From SIG480 sp045614365 (GTDB lineage: Bacteria > Bacillota > Clostridia > Oscillospirales > JAAYXM01): a stretch of DNA of 53,115 nucleotides. Below, piece by piece: positions 34,184 through 42,275 of the stretch; the first letter of the stretch is position 1, and the number at the start of each line of letters is the position of its first letter. The notes under the pieces are model-generated. The model was not told the DNA's origin. It saw only the letters and a list, made by a program, of their open reading frames with translations, and did not search any database. The position numbers and the translations under genes were made by a program. Location: positions 1 to 53,115 of the forward strand of contig JAZLCV010000050.1 in assembly GCA_045614365.1 (NCBI GenBank), written 5' to 3'.

Positions 34184-35530
34184 CTACTCCCTTTCACCCT
34201 GCAGATACTCAAGCACCTGCCACATTTTCGTTCCGTAGCTACCCTTTACAAGCAATGTGTCGCCCGGCTTAATATACTTTGAAAGCTCATCGGCAAGACG
34301 TTTCTTATTCTCGCAGATTACGCATTTTTCGCCCGCACCGTCAAAATAGCTTTCCGCATATTCGCCTGTAACGAATATTATATCGGCACATGCAGCGGCA
34401 AACTCGCCGACCTGCCGATGAAGCTCTGCTGCATTTTCACCAAGTTCGCGCATATCTCCCAGTGCACAAATACGTTTTCCCGCTACATCAAAATCGCGAA
34501 GCAACGAGAGAGACGCGCGCATCGAATCAGGATTTGCGTTATAGCAGTCACGGATTATTGTTGCGCCGTTGTATTCATATATATCCTGGCGCATTCCGGT
34601 ATTTTTAAATCGGGATAAGCCTTCCGCAATTGCGGCATCATCCATACCGAGCGTTCTGCCCACCGCAACAGCCGACAGCGCATCACGCACATTGTGCTCA
34701 CCGCCGCAGGCTATGACAAACTTTTCGGTACTTCCGCGCACGGTAAACGTTGATTCATATGCACCATTTGATATTATTTCACCGAATATATCACATTCCG
34801 GGTTTTTAAGTCCGAACCAGACGACACGGTGAGATATTTTTTCTTTCATTCCCCAAAGCAACGCATCATCACCGTTTAAAACAGCAACTCCGTTATCCGT
34901 AAGTCCTCTGAAAATCTCAGTCTTTTCGCGAAGAACACCTTCCTTTGTCCCGAACGCTTCGAGGTGACTTTCTCCGATTGTCGTTATCACTGCGACCTCG
35001 GGTGCGGCAATCATCGTAAGAGGAAGAATCTCTCCGAAATGGTTTGTTCCGATTTCAAATACGGCAGCTTCATGGCTTTTGTCAAGCCCGAAAACAGTTA
35101 GCGGAAGCCCTATATTGTTGTTGTAATTTCCCTGTGTCTTGTGTGTCTTAAATGCTGCCGAAAGAGTTGCGGCACACATTTCCTTTGTCGTTGTTTTACC
35201 AACACTTCCGGTTATGCACACACGGCGCAAAGAGAGCGTTTCAAGATATCCCTTTGCGATTTTTCCAAGCGCAGTAACGGTATCCGGAACTATAATCTGC
35301 GGAATCCGAAGTCCGCTTATCTCACGTGAAACAAGAACGGCCGATGCCCCTTTTTCTTCCGCGTCCCGCACAAAATCGTGTCCGTCAAACTTTTCGCCGC
35401 AAATGGCTGCAAACATTTCCCCGCCACGTATTTCGCGGTTATCGCGTACTATTCCCGTAACAGATACATCTGTGCCGAGCAGCCTTCCTCCGCAAAACTG
35501 TGAAATCTGTACCGCGCTTAATCTATCCAT
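34184..35530 (-). CDS. murF: UDP-MurNAc-tripeptide D-alanyl-D-alanine ligase MurF
   Basis: A 448-residue Mur ligase that attaches D-Ala-D-Ala to UDP-MurNAc-tripeptide. N-domain, then the ATP loop TGSVGKTTT (107-115), NYNNNIGLPLTVF and EIGTNHFGEI, and a C-terminal ligase domain with DCYNANPDSMR. ATG at 35530 with GGGAG 8 bases upstream; the ribosome site lies in the murE stop region. The gene is packed between murE and mraY. Confidence 0.97.
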   Translation of the reverse strand: MDRLSAVQISQFCGGRLLGTDVSVTGIVRDNREIRGGEMFAAICGEKFDGHDFVRDAEEKGASAVLVSREISGLRIPQIIVPDTVTALGKIAKGYLETLSLRRVCITGSVGKTTTKEMCAATLSAAFKTHKTQGNYNNNIGLPLTVFGLDKSHEAAVFEIGTNHFGEILPLTMIAAPEVAVITTIGESHLEAFGTKEGVLREKTEIFRGLTDNGVAVLNGDDALLWGMKEKISHRVVWFGLKNPECDIFGEIISNGAYESTFTVRGSTEKFVIACGGEHNVRDALSAVAVGRTLGMDDAAIAEGLSRFKNTGMRQDIYEYNGATIIRDCYNANPDSMRASLSLLRDFDVAGKRICALGDMRELGENAAELHRQVGEFAAACADIIFVTGEYAESYFDGAGEKCVICENKKRLADELSKYIKPGDTLLVKGSYGTKMWQVLEYLQGERE

Positions 35531-35534
35531 CACT

Positions 35535-36974
35535 CTATCTCCCGAAAAATTCGTTTACTATCTCACGCTCATCCATATGATGCTTTACGTGGTCTATTTC
35601 CTGATATGTTTCATGACCTTTTCCTGCAAGCACAACTATATCGCCCTTCTGTGCTATGGAAAGCGCACGGAAAATCGCTTCACGTCTGTCCGTAACGCGT
35701 TCGTAATCCGATGTAACTTCTTCTATTCCCGGAATTATGTCGTCAATAATGGAATCCGGATTTTCCGTTCGGGGATTATCGGATGTAACAATAACGAGAT
35801 CTGCATACTCCGCGGCAATTCTCCCCATCTTCGGGCGCTTTGTTGCATCACGGTCACCGCCGCATCCAAACACGGCAATAACGCGTCCCTGCGCTATCTC
35901 ACGCACAGTTTTTAAAATATTCTCAAGACCGTCCGGTGAATGAGCATAGTCTATCATAACGGTGTAATCAGTATCCGTCGGTACAACCTCCGCACGCCCC
36001 TTAACACCTTCTATCCCGCGAAGGGCCGCACTTATCTGCGGAAGCGAAAGTCCGAGTGCAAGCAGAACGCTTGATGCACACAGAGCATTATAAACCGAGA
36101 ACTTCCCCGGGATGTTCATCTCTATTCTTCCGATGGTATCAATCCCCACCAGCTCAAACTCGACAGATGCCGTCTTCGTGCGTATGTTTTTTGCAACATA
36201 ATCCGCGCTGTTGTCCTTTGCAGAAAATGTCACAGCGCGGCACGGCACGTTTTTCGCCATACGCTGCCCGGCTTCGTCGTCATAGTTGATTACGGCAACC
36301 TTACTCTGCTCAAAAAGCTTTTTCTTTGCCGCTTCGTATTTTTCCATCGTCTTGTGAAAATCAAGGTGATCTTGGGTAAGATTGGTAAAAGCACCAACAT
36401 CATACTCTATGCCGAAAACACGTGAAAGCTCCAGTGAATGAGAAGAAACCTCCATTATAACGTGAGTACACCCGGCATCACGCATCTGAGCAAAAAGTGC
36501 CCACAGCTCGTGCGACTCCGGAGTTGTTCTCTCTGTCGGAAGCACGGTGTTCCCGATCATATTCTGATTGGTGCCGATAAGTCCGCACACCGCACCGTTT
36601 TCTTCAAGCACGCGCTTTATGAGGTATGTCACCGTAGTTTTTCCGTTGGTTCCGGTAATTCCTATCATCTTCATATCGCGCGCAGGATTTCCGTAGAAAT
36701 TCTTGGCCGTCACGGCAAGTGCACGTCTTGCATCCTTCACAAGAATCATATTTTCGCCCGGTGCATCCTTTTTATCTGTAATAAACGCACACGCGCCTTT
36801 TTCAAACGCAGATTTTATATATTTATTCCCGTCCGTCTCAAAGCCGCGTATGGCAACAAAGACGGTGTCTTTCCCCACTTTGCGCGAATCACACTCAACA
36901 CCGCTCACTTCGGTGTCGAAATCCACATCAGATGACAGCACTTCAATGCCGTTTAGTATGTCGCGAAGTTTCAT
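35535..36974 (-). CDS. murE: UDP-MurNAc-L-Ala-D-Glu:meso-diaminopimelate ligase MurE
   Basis: A 479-residue Mur ligase adding the third residue of the peptidoglycan stem. ATP loop GITGTNGKTTVTYL (104-117) and the substrate motif DNPR at 399-402. DNPR is the signature of meso-diaminopimelate-specific MurE, whereas lysine enzymes have a different sequence there, so the wall is predicted to be of the DAP type. It sits between the PASTA PBP and murF as in Bacillus. Confidence 0.97.
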   Translation of the reverse strand: MKLRDILNGIEVLSSDVDFDTEVSGVECDSRKVGKDTVFVAIRGFETDGNKYIKSAFEKGACAFITDKKDAPGENMILVKDARRALAVTAKNFYGNPARDMKMIGITGTNGKTTVTYLIKRVLEENGAVCGLIGTNQNMIGNTVLPTERTTPESHELWALFAQMRDAGCTHVIMEVSSHSLELSRVFGIEYDVGAFTNLTQDHLDFHKTMEKYEAAKKKLFEQSKVAVINYDDEAGQRMAKNVPCRAVTFSAKDNSADYVAKNIRTKTASVEFELVGIDTIGRIEMNIPGKFSVYNALCASSVLLALGLSLPQISAALRGIEGVKGRAEVVPTDTDYTVMIDYAHSPDGLENILKTVREIAQGRVIAVFGCGGDRDATKRPKMGRIAAEYADLVIVTSDNPRTENPDSIIDDIIPGIEEVTSDYERVTDRREAIFRALSIAQKGDIVVLAGKGHETYQEIDHVKHHMDEREIVNEFFGR

Positions 36975-37001
36975 AAGACTTACTCTGCCTTTCTTTTAAT
37001 T

Positions 37002-39263
37002 TTACCGTGAGATTCCCTCGGATACACCGGCGATATCATAAAACTCTACCGATACCACGGTGCCTTTCTTGAGTTTTGTTCCTTCGGGATATTGCTGTTT
37101 TGTTGCGCCTACGGCAGACGAACGCTCGGAAACCGCGCCGTTTGCCTTCATATACAATCCGGCATTTGTCAGCACCTTGTTTGCAGATTCCGGAGTCATA
37201 CCGATGACATTCGGCATTTCCACCTGCTCACTTTCCGCTTTGCCGCCCATATATACAACAATTGTTGAGTTTTTAGGAATCTTCGAGCCTTCTGCCGGAA
37301 GCTGGTCCGTACAGACGCTGCCATCCCCCACCGTTTTTATGGTAAACGATGAATAATTGCGATTTGTGCTGAGAAGCTTATTCACACCCTCACTCGTTCC
37401 ACCGATAAGGTTTGGCATTGTTACCTCTGCACCAACAAGCTCATCTGCCGTGTATGTCGGTTCAAAACCGAGATACGGAAGAATTTCACCGAAAACCTTA
37501 CCCGCTACCGGAGCCGCAAGCTGGCTTCCTTCAAGATATATACCGCGCGGAGTATCAAGCATTACGAGAATTGCAATTTCCGGATCTTCCATCGGTGCAA
37601 CACCGAAGAAGGAAGCAATGTACTTTTTCCCCTCTTCCGCCGTATATTCGTCAACCTTTTCGGAAGTACCTGTTTTTCCGCCTATTCTGTAACCGGAAAC
37701 CCGGGCATTCTTACCGGTTCCCGTTGCAACAGTCTCTTCAATTGATGCATTTATAAAATCGGAGGTCTTTTCAGATATTATCTGGCGTACGATCTCTGCC
37801 TCGTTCTTTTTGATGACAATACCGTTATCATCCACTATTTCCTTTACTATATGCGGCTTCATAAGCTTTCCGTCATTTACCACCGCACCTACGGCACACA
37901 CGATCTGCATCGGTGTTACCTTAAACGTCTGTCCGAACGAAGCAACCGCAAGGCTTACTTTATTCTTGGGATTTTTGAAATCCTTCTCGTTAAAGAAGTA
38001 ACCGCCGGCTTCACCGATAAGGTCGACACCTGTTTTATCAAGAAGTCCGAAGCCCTCACAGTAGTTATAGAACTTTTCATTGCCTATCCTTGCCGCAATG
38101 TTCATAAGCGCACAGTTACAGGACTTTTCAAGCGCCTGTGAAAGCGAGACATTTCCGTGTCCTTCGCGCTTCCAGCAGTGAATTGTTCTGTCGGCAACAC
38201 GAAGTCCGCCCGGACAGCTGAAGGAGGAATTTTCATTTACAACGCCTTCCTCATATCCCATCGCTACCGTAAGTATCTTGAAAACAGAGCCCGGCTCATA
38301 TGCATCGGAAATAAACTTATTTCTCCACGAAGCCTGAAGCTCATTCGATCGCACGGTCTTTTTCTCATCCTCGGTCGCTTCTTCGATTCTTTTAAGCGCC
38401 TCGGGGTCTGTTATTTCAAAAGGTGCATTCAGGTCAAAATCCCCGTAGGTTGCCATAGCAAGAATTTCACCTGTTTTTATGTTATAAACTATTCCGGCGC
38501 CGCGGTTTTCAATTTTCCCGTCAACAACTGCCGTGCGAAGGTGATTTTCAAGCACCTGCTGAATTGTTTCATCAATCGTAAGAACGATATTCTGCCCATT
38601 CTGAGCATCGTGATATTCCTCATACTGGAACGACATATCCGTTCCGCGTGCATTTTTTGCCGCGATAACTCTTCCGGGCATACCTTTAAGGACATTTTCA
38701 TATTTCATTTCAATGCCGAAAAGTCCCGTGTTGTCATCGCCGCAAAAGCCGATAACCTGCGAAGCGAAGCTTCCGTAAGGATAATAACGCTTTGTATCCT
38801 CGGCAAGGTGAATCCCCTTCACACCGTGCTCTTTTATCTGTTCACGGAGCTTTGTTGCAGCTTCAATGTCTATCTTCTTTTTTATTACCTGATAATAGCT
38901 CTTTTTATTCTCCGTTTTCTTCAAAACGTCGTCATATTCAAGTTCAAGCGTTTCTGAGAGGATTTTTGCAACAGTGCGTGCATCCTCCTCAGTCTCCATT
39001 TCCGCCGGAGATATGAATACCGTTTCCGCAGTTGCGCTGACAGCAACCTCTTTCATATTACGGTCATAGATAACTCCGCGTTTCGGAGTGATAACCGTAT
39101 CACGGGTCTGCTGTTCTATCGCCATTGACTGATACTTCTTGTATTCAAAAAGCTGAATTTTTACAAGTGCCGCCGCAAGAGGCAGAAAGCCTACCGTAAG
39201 GCACAAAATCATACATATTATTATTCTTCCGAGTATTTTGTTTGACGGTCCTTTTCTCGCCAC
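37002..39263 (-). CDS. Class B penicillin-binding protein with two PASTA domains (FtsI/SpoVD type)
   Basis: A 753-residue transpeptidase. One N-terminal helix (about 10-35), a dimerisation domain (YDRNMKEVAVSATAET), and a transpeptidase domain with the catalytic SVFK at 326-329, SCN at 381-383 and KTG at 530-532. Two PASTA domains follow, starting at MPNLIGG (about 615) and MPNVIGM (about 685). It cross-links septal peptidoglycan with FtsW. The GTG start has GGGGTG 7 bases upstream. Only one class B PBP is present here, so it is either the vegetative FtsI or SpoVD. PASTA repeats occur in both in Firmicutes. A possible separate promoter lies just upstream. Confidence 0.95.
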   Translation of the reverse strand: MARKGPSNKILGRIIICMILCLTVGFLPLAAALVKIQLFEYKKYQSMAIEQQTRDTVITPKRGVIYDRNMKEVAVSATAETVFISPAEMETEEDARTVAKILSETLELEYDDVLKKTENKKSYYQVIKKKIDIEAATKLREQIKEHGVKGIHLAEDTKRYYPYGSFASQVIGFCGDDNTGLFGIEMKYENVLKGMPGRVIAAKNARGTDMSFQYEEYHDAQNGQNIVLTIDETIQQVLENHLRTAVVDGKIENRGAGIVYNIKTGEILAMATYGDFDLNAPFEITDPEALKRIEEATEDEKKTVRSNELQASWRNKFISDAYEPGSVFKILTVAMGYEEGVVNENSSFSCPGGLRVADRTIHCWKREGHGNVSLSQALEKSCNCALMNIAARIGNEKFYNYCEGFGLLDKTGVDLIGEAGGYFFNEKDFKNPKNKVSLAVASFGQTFKVTPMQIVCAVGAVVNDGKLMKPHIVKEIVDDNGIVIKKNEAEIVRQIISEKTSDFINASIEETVATGTGKNARVSGYRIGGKTGTSEKVDEYTAEEGKKYIASFFGVAPMEDPEIAILVMLDTPRGIYLEGSQLAAPVAGKVFGEILPYLGFEPTYTADELVGAEVTMPNLIGGTSEGVNKLLSTNRNYSSFTIKTVGDGSVCTDQLPAEGSKIPKNSTIVVYMGGKAESEQVEMPNVIGMTPESANKVLTNAGLYMKANGAVSERSSAVGATKQQYPEGTKLKKGTVVSVEFYDIAGVSEGISR

Positions 39264-39330
39264 TATGTATCACCCCGACTATATAAAGATGCGGAGAATG
39301 CAAAATTACAAACTCCGCTGATAATCCTTG

Positions 39331-39359
39331 CCTATAATTTATATTGTGGACACCGTCAA
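39331..39359 (-). promoter_or_regulatory. Possible promoter upstream of the PASTA PBP
   Basis: On the minus strand TTGACG (39359-39354), which overlaps the ftsL stop codon, and TATAGG (39336-39331) are 17 bases apart, in the 92-base gap before the PBP gene. The -35 fits well; the -10 is a weak match. A short inverted repeat (GCGGAG at 39291 with CTCCGC at 39313) lies between it and the GTG. It could give the PBP extra or stage-specific expression. Confidence 0.35.
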
Positions 39360-39853
39360 TTTATGTATTCAATAACCGTTGAAAAGCCTTTTGCGAGTCC
39401 TGCGACAAGCTTTGATGTGTTCTCCTGCTTTTCCTCGCCTATCTCAAAGCGGTCTCCTCCGGATGTAGAGACATAGGTTATCTGTGACTTGTCAATTTTG
39501 CTCATACCAAGCTTTGTAACTGCCCAATCGCGCACCTGAAGCGCACCCATACGCTGATTGCGGCTTACCTCAAGCATCTGCACCTGCTCGCGCAGATCCT
39601 CAAGCTCTGCCTCACGGCGGCGGTTGATATCAGATGCTTCCGTAAGGTGAACGTATGAATAAAGAAGGGCGATAAGCATTACAAAAACAACCACTCCGCA
39701 AAAAACGGAAAATCCGCTGATTTGCGGTCTTGCTTTTGCACGAGCTGCGCTTTTTGCAGCTGTACGCGCCTTTGCCCCCTTTTCTTTTACATTTTCTCTG
39801 CGGTCAAATCTTGAAAGGTCGTATACGGGTTTACTTTTAGCTACTGCCTGCAT
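39356..39853 (-). CDS. ftsL: FtsL-like septum protein
   Basis: About 165 residues with a basic cytoplasmic part (1-45), one helix (47-69) and an outer coiled-coil start (72-100, with DINRRREAELEDLREQVQML). This layout is typical of FtsL, which works with DivIB and DivIC and activates FtsW-PBP. The ATG at 39853 is chosen because GAAAGGAAAGG lies upstream and it starts after the rsmH stop. A longer frame would overlap rsmH by about 100 bases. Sequence conservation in FtsL is low, so the call rests on topology and position between rsmH and the PBP. Confidence 0.85.
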   Translation of the reverse strand: MQAVAKSKPVYDLSRFDRRENVKEKGAKARTAAKSAARAKARPQISGFSVFCGVVVFVMLIALLYSYVHLTEASDINRRREAELEDLREQVQMLEVSRNQRMGALQVRDWAVTKLGMSKIDKSQITYVSTSGGDRFEIGEEKQENTSKLVAGLAKGFSTVIEYIN

Positions 39854-39873
39854 ATCCTTTTGCCTTTCCTTTC

Positions 39874-40791
39874 TTACAAGCGCTGTGCAACCCGGACCTT
39901 TGCCGAGCGTGAGCGCGGATTTTTTTCTACTTCTTCTTCGCTTGGGAGAATCGGTTTGTTCGATACGCACTTAAGCGTAGGAACCTTACCGCAGACACAA
40001 ACCGGAAGCGACGGTGGACATGTACACGGCTTTTCCGCTTTCCGGAAAGCGTGCTTAACAAGCCTGTCTTCCAGAGAATGGAACGTGATTATCACCGCAC
40101 GTCCGTTTCTATTCAGCATATCGGGAAGAGAATCAAGAAATTTTTCAATTTCTCCGAGTTCATCATTCACTGCAATTCTCAGTCCCTGAAAGCTTCGCTT
40201 TGCAGGATGCTGCTTTTCGCGAAGCGCTGCAGCCGGCATTGCCGATCTGATAATTTCAACAAGCTGTGACGTTGTTGTAATCTCACATTTTTCCCTCTCG
40301 CGAACAATTGCCGATGCAATTTTTCCGGCATATCTTTCCTCTCCATATTCCGAAAGTATGCGCCGAAGCTCTTCAAAGCTCCTTCCATTGACAATATCGC
40401 GAGCGGTAAGCGAACTTTCTCTATCCATTCTCATATCAAGAGGACCGTCCGCCATATATGAAAAGCCACGTTCGGCTTCATCAAGCTGAGGCGACGAAAC
40501 ACCGAGGTCAAGAAGTATTCCGTCCGCCTTTTCCAATACCAGTGACGGTATATCGCAAAAATCGCCTTTTATAAATTCCACATTTTCAAACTCGGCAAAT
40601 TCTCTTTTGCCGTATTCTATCGCCGTGCTGTCGCGGTCTATGCAGATAAGTCTGCCCGTGGTGAGCCGTTTTGCTATTTCCCTTGAATGGCCGCCGCGCC
40701 CGAATGTTCCGTCAATATAAAGTCCATCCGGTCTTATATCCAGCATATCAAGACATTCATTAAGCATAACGGGAAAATGAAGCTCGTACAT
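39874..40791 (-). CDS. rsmH: 16S rRNA (cytosine-1402-N4)-methyltransferase RsmH
   Basis: A 305-residue SAM-dependent methyltransferase that modifies C1402 in the ribosomal decoding centre. It starts LHFPVMLNECLDML and has the SAM loop DGTFGRGGHS (27-36), LDLGVSSPQLDEAERGFSY and FHSLEDRLVKHAF. ATG with GGGG 8 bases upstream, 2 bases after the mraZ stop. This is the usual second gene of the division cluster. Confidence 0.97.
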   Translation of the reverse strand: MYELHFPVMLNECLDMLDIRPDGLYIDGTFGRGGHSREIAKRLTTGRLICIDRDSTAIEYGKREFAEFENVEFIKGDFCDIPSLVLEKADGILLDLGVSSPQLDEAERGFSYMADGPLDMRMDRESSLTARDIVNGRSFEELRRILSEYGEERYAGKIASAIVREREKCEITTTSQLVEIIRSAMPAAALREKQHPAKRSFQGLRIAVNDELGEIEKFLDSLPDMLNRNGRAVIITFHSLEDRLVKHAFRKAEKPCTCPPSLPVCVCGKVPTLKCVSNKPILPSEEEVEKNPRSRSAKVRVAQRL

Positions 40792-40793
40792 CG

Positions 40794-41204
40794 TTATATC
40801 CCCGCTTCATCCATCACATCCATAATATAATCAGATGTGAGATTCTGAGCATTCCATTCTTCCTCTGACCAGATTTCAAGATGGTCAATCATACCAACGA
40901 TAACAAGATTCTTATCAAGAGCCGCATACGCGCGAAGCTTTGCAGGAACAAGAATACGCCCTTGCCCGTCAAGCTCCATATCCTGAGACGGAGCGACGAA
41001 GAAGAGCTGGAGCTCACGCGATTTGCGGGTGGGGAGCGACTTTATCTTTTCTTCAAAAAGAGCCCACTCCGAAAGGGGATATGCCGCAAGGCACTTCCCG
41101 AGGCCCTTTGTAAGGACGAAGCTGCAACCAAGCTCCGTGCGGAATTTTGACGGAATAAAAAGCCTTCCCTTATCGTCTATTACGTGTGCATATTCGCCTC
41201 TCAC
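40794..41204 (-). CDS. mraZ: Transcriptional regulator MraZ
   Basis: A 136-residue protein with two AbrB/SpoVT-like halves, seen as DDKGRLFIPSKFR (9-21) and DGQGRILVPAKLR (78-90). MraZ binds direct repeats upstream of its own operon and represses it. GTG start with GGAGGTG 5 bases upstream. Three repeats with 10-bp spacing overlap the region just before the start (41215-41240), fitting autoregulation. It is the first gene of the division and cell-wall cluster. Confidence 0.97.
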   Translation of the reverse strand: MRGEYAHVIDDKGRLFIPSKFRTELGCSFVLTKGLGKCLAAYPLSEWALFEEKIKSLPTRKSRELQLFFVAPSQDMELDGQGRILVPAKLRAYAALDKNLVIVGMIDHLEIWSEEEWNAQNLTSDYIMDVMDEAGI

Positions 41205-41214
41205 AGCTTCACCT

Positions 41215-41240
41215 CCATTTTAAACCACTTCACACCACAG
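41215..41240 (-). promoter_or_regulatory. MraZ-type operator repeats
   Basis: On the minus strand, three words (CTGTGG, AAGTGG, AAATGG) recur at exactly 10-bp spacing, with cores beginning at 41240, 41230 and 41220. They lie between the -10 element and the mraZ start and run up to the ribosome site. MraZ proteins of other bacteria recognise short GTG-containing direct repeats at one-helical-turn spacing, so this is the expected autorepression site. MraZ specificity in this lineage is inferred. Confidence 0.65.
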
Positions 41241-41249
41241 TGTATTTAT

Positions 41250-41278
41250 ATTATAAACGCATTCTTTCAAAAATGCAA
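41250..41278 (-). promoter_or_regulatory. Promoter of the mraZ cluster
   Basis: On the minus strand TTGCAT (41278-41273) and a perfect TATAAT (41255-41250) are 17 bases apart, preceded by a run of A/T tracts. The start site would be near 41243, so the three operator repeats cover about +3 to +28. Confidence 0.8.
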
Positions 41279-41344
41279 TAGTTTTTTTAAAATTTCATTA
41301 CACTTTTTTCGATTTTTTTGTAACCAAACTGAAACATTAGAGAG

Positions 41345-41403
41345 TTTTCCACATTTTCCAAAGATTTTTCCACAGATTTGCCGTGGTGGAAAGTGGTGGA
41401 TAA
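41345..41403. promoter_or_regulatory. Cluster of DnaA-box-like sites with GTGGTGGA repeats
   Basis: Within 59 bases are TTTTCCACA at 41345 and 41366 (8 of 9 to the TTATCCACA box), TTTTCCAAA at 41354 (7 of 9), and GGTGGATAA at 41395 (8 of 9 to the box on the other strand). GTGGTGGA is repeated at 41383 and 41393, 10 bases apart. The words may be DnaA sites, further MraZ-type sites, or both. Function is inferred only from resemblance. Confidence 0.45.
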
Positions 41404-41469
41404 AAACACCAAATCACTCTTCCCGTCGTTTTTTATCGAAAATTTACACAGCGTTCATTGACTTTTCCA

Positions 41470-41498
41470 TTGTACAGTGCTAATGTATAATATATAAT
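41470..41498 (+). promoter_or_regulatory. Candidate promoter of the alarmone synthetase gene
   Basis: TATAAT occurs at 41486 and again at 41493. The second is 17 bases after TTGTAC (41470-41475). The -35 is weak. The better TTGACT at 41458 has a wrong spacing of 22 bases to the first TATAAT. The leader would be short, ending in GGAGG before the ATG at 41522. Confidence 0.5.
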
Positions 41499-41521
41499 AA
41501 AACATTCTAACGGAGGAATAT

Positions 41522-42211
41522 ATGCCAACTTTAACGCCGGTTTTAAACGAAAATGACAAAAAACTTTTGCACAGTTTTCTGGATACCCCCGAAAAAGCAA
41601 GCGAAGTCAGACATACAATGGAATCATTCTCAAAACTTATGGCTTACTATAAATGCGCAATGATGGAAATCGAAACAAAATTCAACGTACTCAACGAAGA
41701 GTTTTCCCTGCGCTATGACCGTACACCTATAAGCAGTATAAAAACGCGCCTCAAGCGCCTTGACAGTATCATCGAGAAACTACGACGTGCAGGTACACCT
41801 ATTTCTCTCACTTCAATGGAAGAAAACCTCAACGACATCGCCGGAGTCCGCATAACCTGTTCTTTTGTCGACGACGTGTATATGCTTGCCGACGCTCTCA
41901 CCTCGCAAGATGATATCACACTCATAAAAACGAAGGACTACATAAAGAACCCAAAGCCAAACGGATACAGAAGCCTGCACCTCATCATCTCCGTGCCAAT
42001 ATTTTTGTTGCACGAAAAAAAGCAGATGAAGGTGGAAATTCAGTTCCGTACAATAGCAATGGATTCATGGGCAGCATTAGAGCATCAGCTCAAATACAAA
42101 AAAGATACAGAATTCACCGATGAAATGGCAAAAGATCTGTACCTTTGTTCACAACTCAGCGCAGAGCTTGATTCAAGGATGAATAACCTGCGACAAAAAG
42201 TTAATATATAA
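41522..42211 (+). CDS. Small alarmone synthetase ((p)ppGpp synthetase, RelA/SpoT domain only)
   Basis: A 229-residue protein with a single RelA_SpoT synthetase domain (about 50-195) and no hydrolase or TGS/ACT domains, like YjbM/YwaC (SasB/SasA). Motifs: DIAGVRITCSFVDD, the KDYIKNPKPNGYRSLHL substrate loop, and the EIQFRTIAMDSWAALEHQL core. It transfers pyrophosphate from ATP to GDP or GTP. ATG with CGGAGG upstream. It is divergent from the division cluster and ends at a strong hairpin. Expression is likely controlled in the shared 317-base gap. Confidence 0.94.
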   Translation: MPTLTPVLNENDKKLLHSFLDTPEKASEVRHTMESFSKLMAYYKCAMMEIETKFNVLNEEFSLRYDRTPISSIKTRLKRLDSIIEKLRRAGTPISLTSMEENLNDIAGVRITCSFVDDVYMLADALTSQDDITLIKTKDYIKNPKPNGYRSLHLIISVPIFLLHEKKQMKVEIQFRTIAMDSWAALEHQLKYKKDTEFTDEMAKDLYLCSQLSAELDSRMNNLRQKVNI

Positions 42212-42222
42212 AAGTACATAAA

Positions 42223-42255
42223 ACAACCGCAAAAGCTACCTGCTTTTGCGGTTGT
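42223..42255. terminator. Bidirectional intrinsic terminator
   Basis: A perfect 14-bp stem (left arm 42223-42236, right arm 42242-42255, 5-base loop) built on ACAACCGCAAAAGC and its complement lies between the convergent alarmone synthetase and nagB genes. A/T runs flank it on both sides. Confidence 0.92.
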
Positions 42256-42275
42256 CGAACTTTTCAAATATTTAA

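Larger units (their letters stand above)
41205..41521. other. Divergent regulatory gap between mraZ and the alarmone synthetase gene
   Basis: This 317-base gene-free stretch holds the mraZ promoter and operators on its left side, an A/T-rich tract (41281-41330) that could serve as an UP element, a cluster of DnaA-box-like and GTGG-type words (41345-41403), and the alarmone synthetase promoter on the right. No short coding frame with a ribosome site was seen in it. The elements are described separately. Confidence 0.8.

Noticed and set aside
38157..38957. 266-residue plus-strand reading frame over the PASTA PBP
   Set aside because: Shadow of the transpeptidase gene, with no ribosome site.
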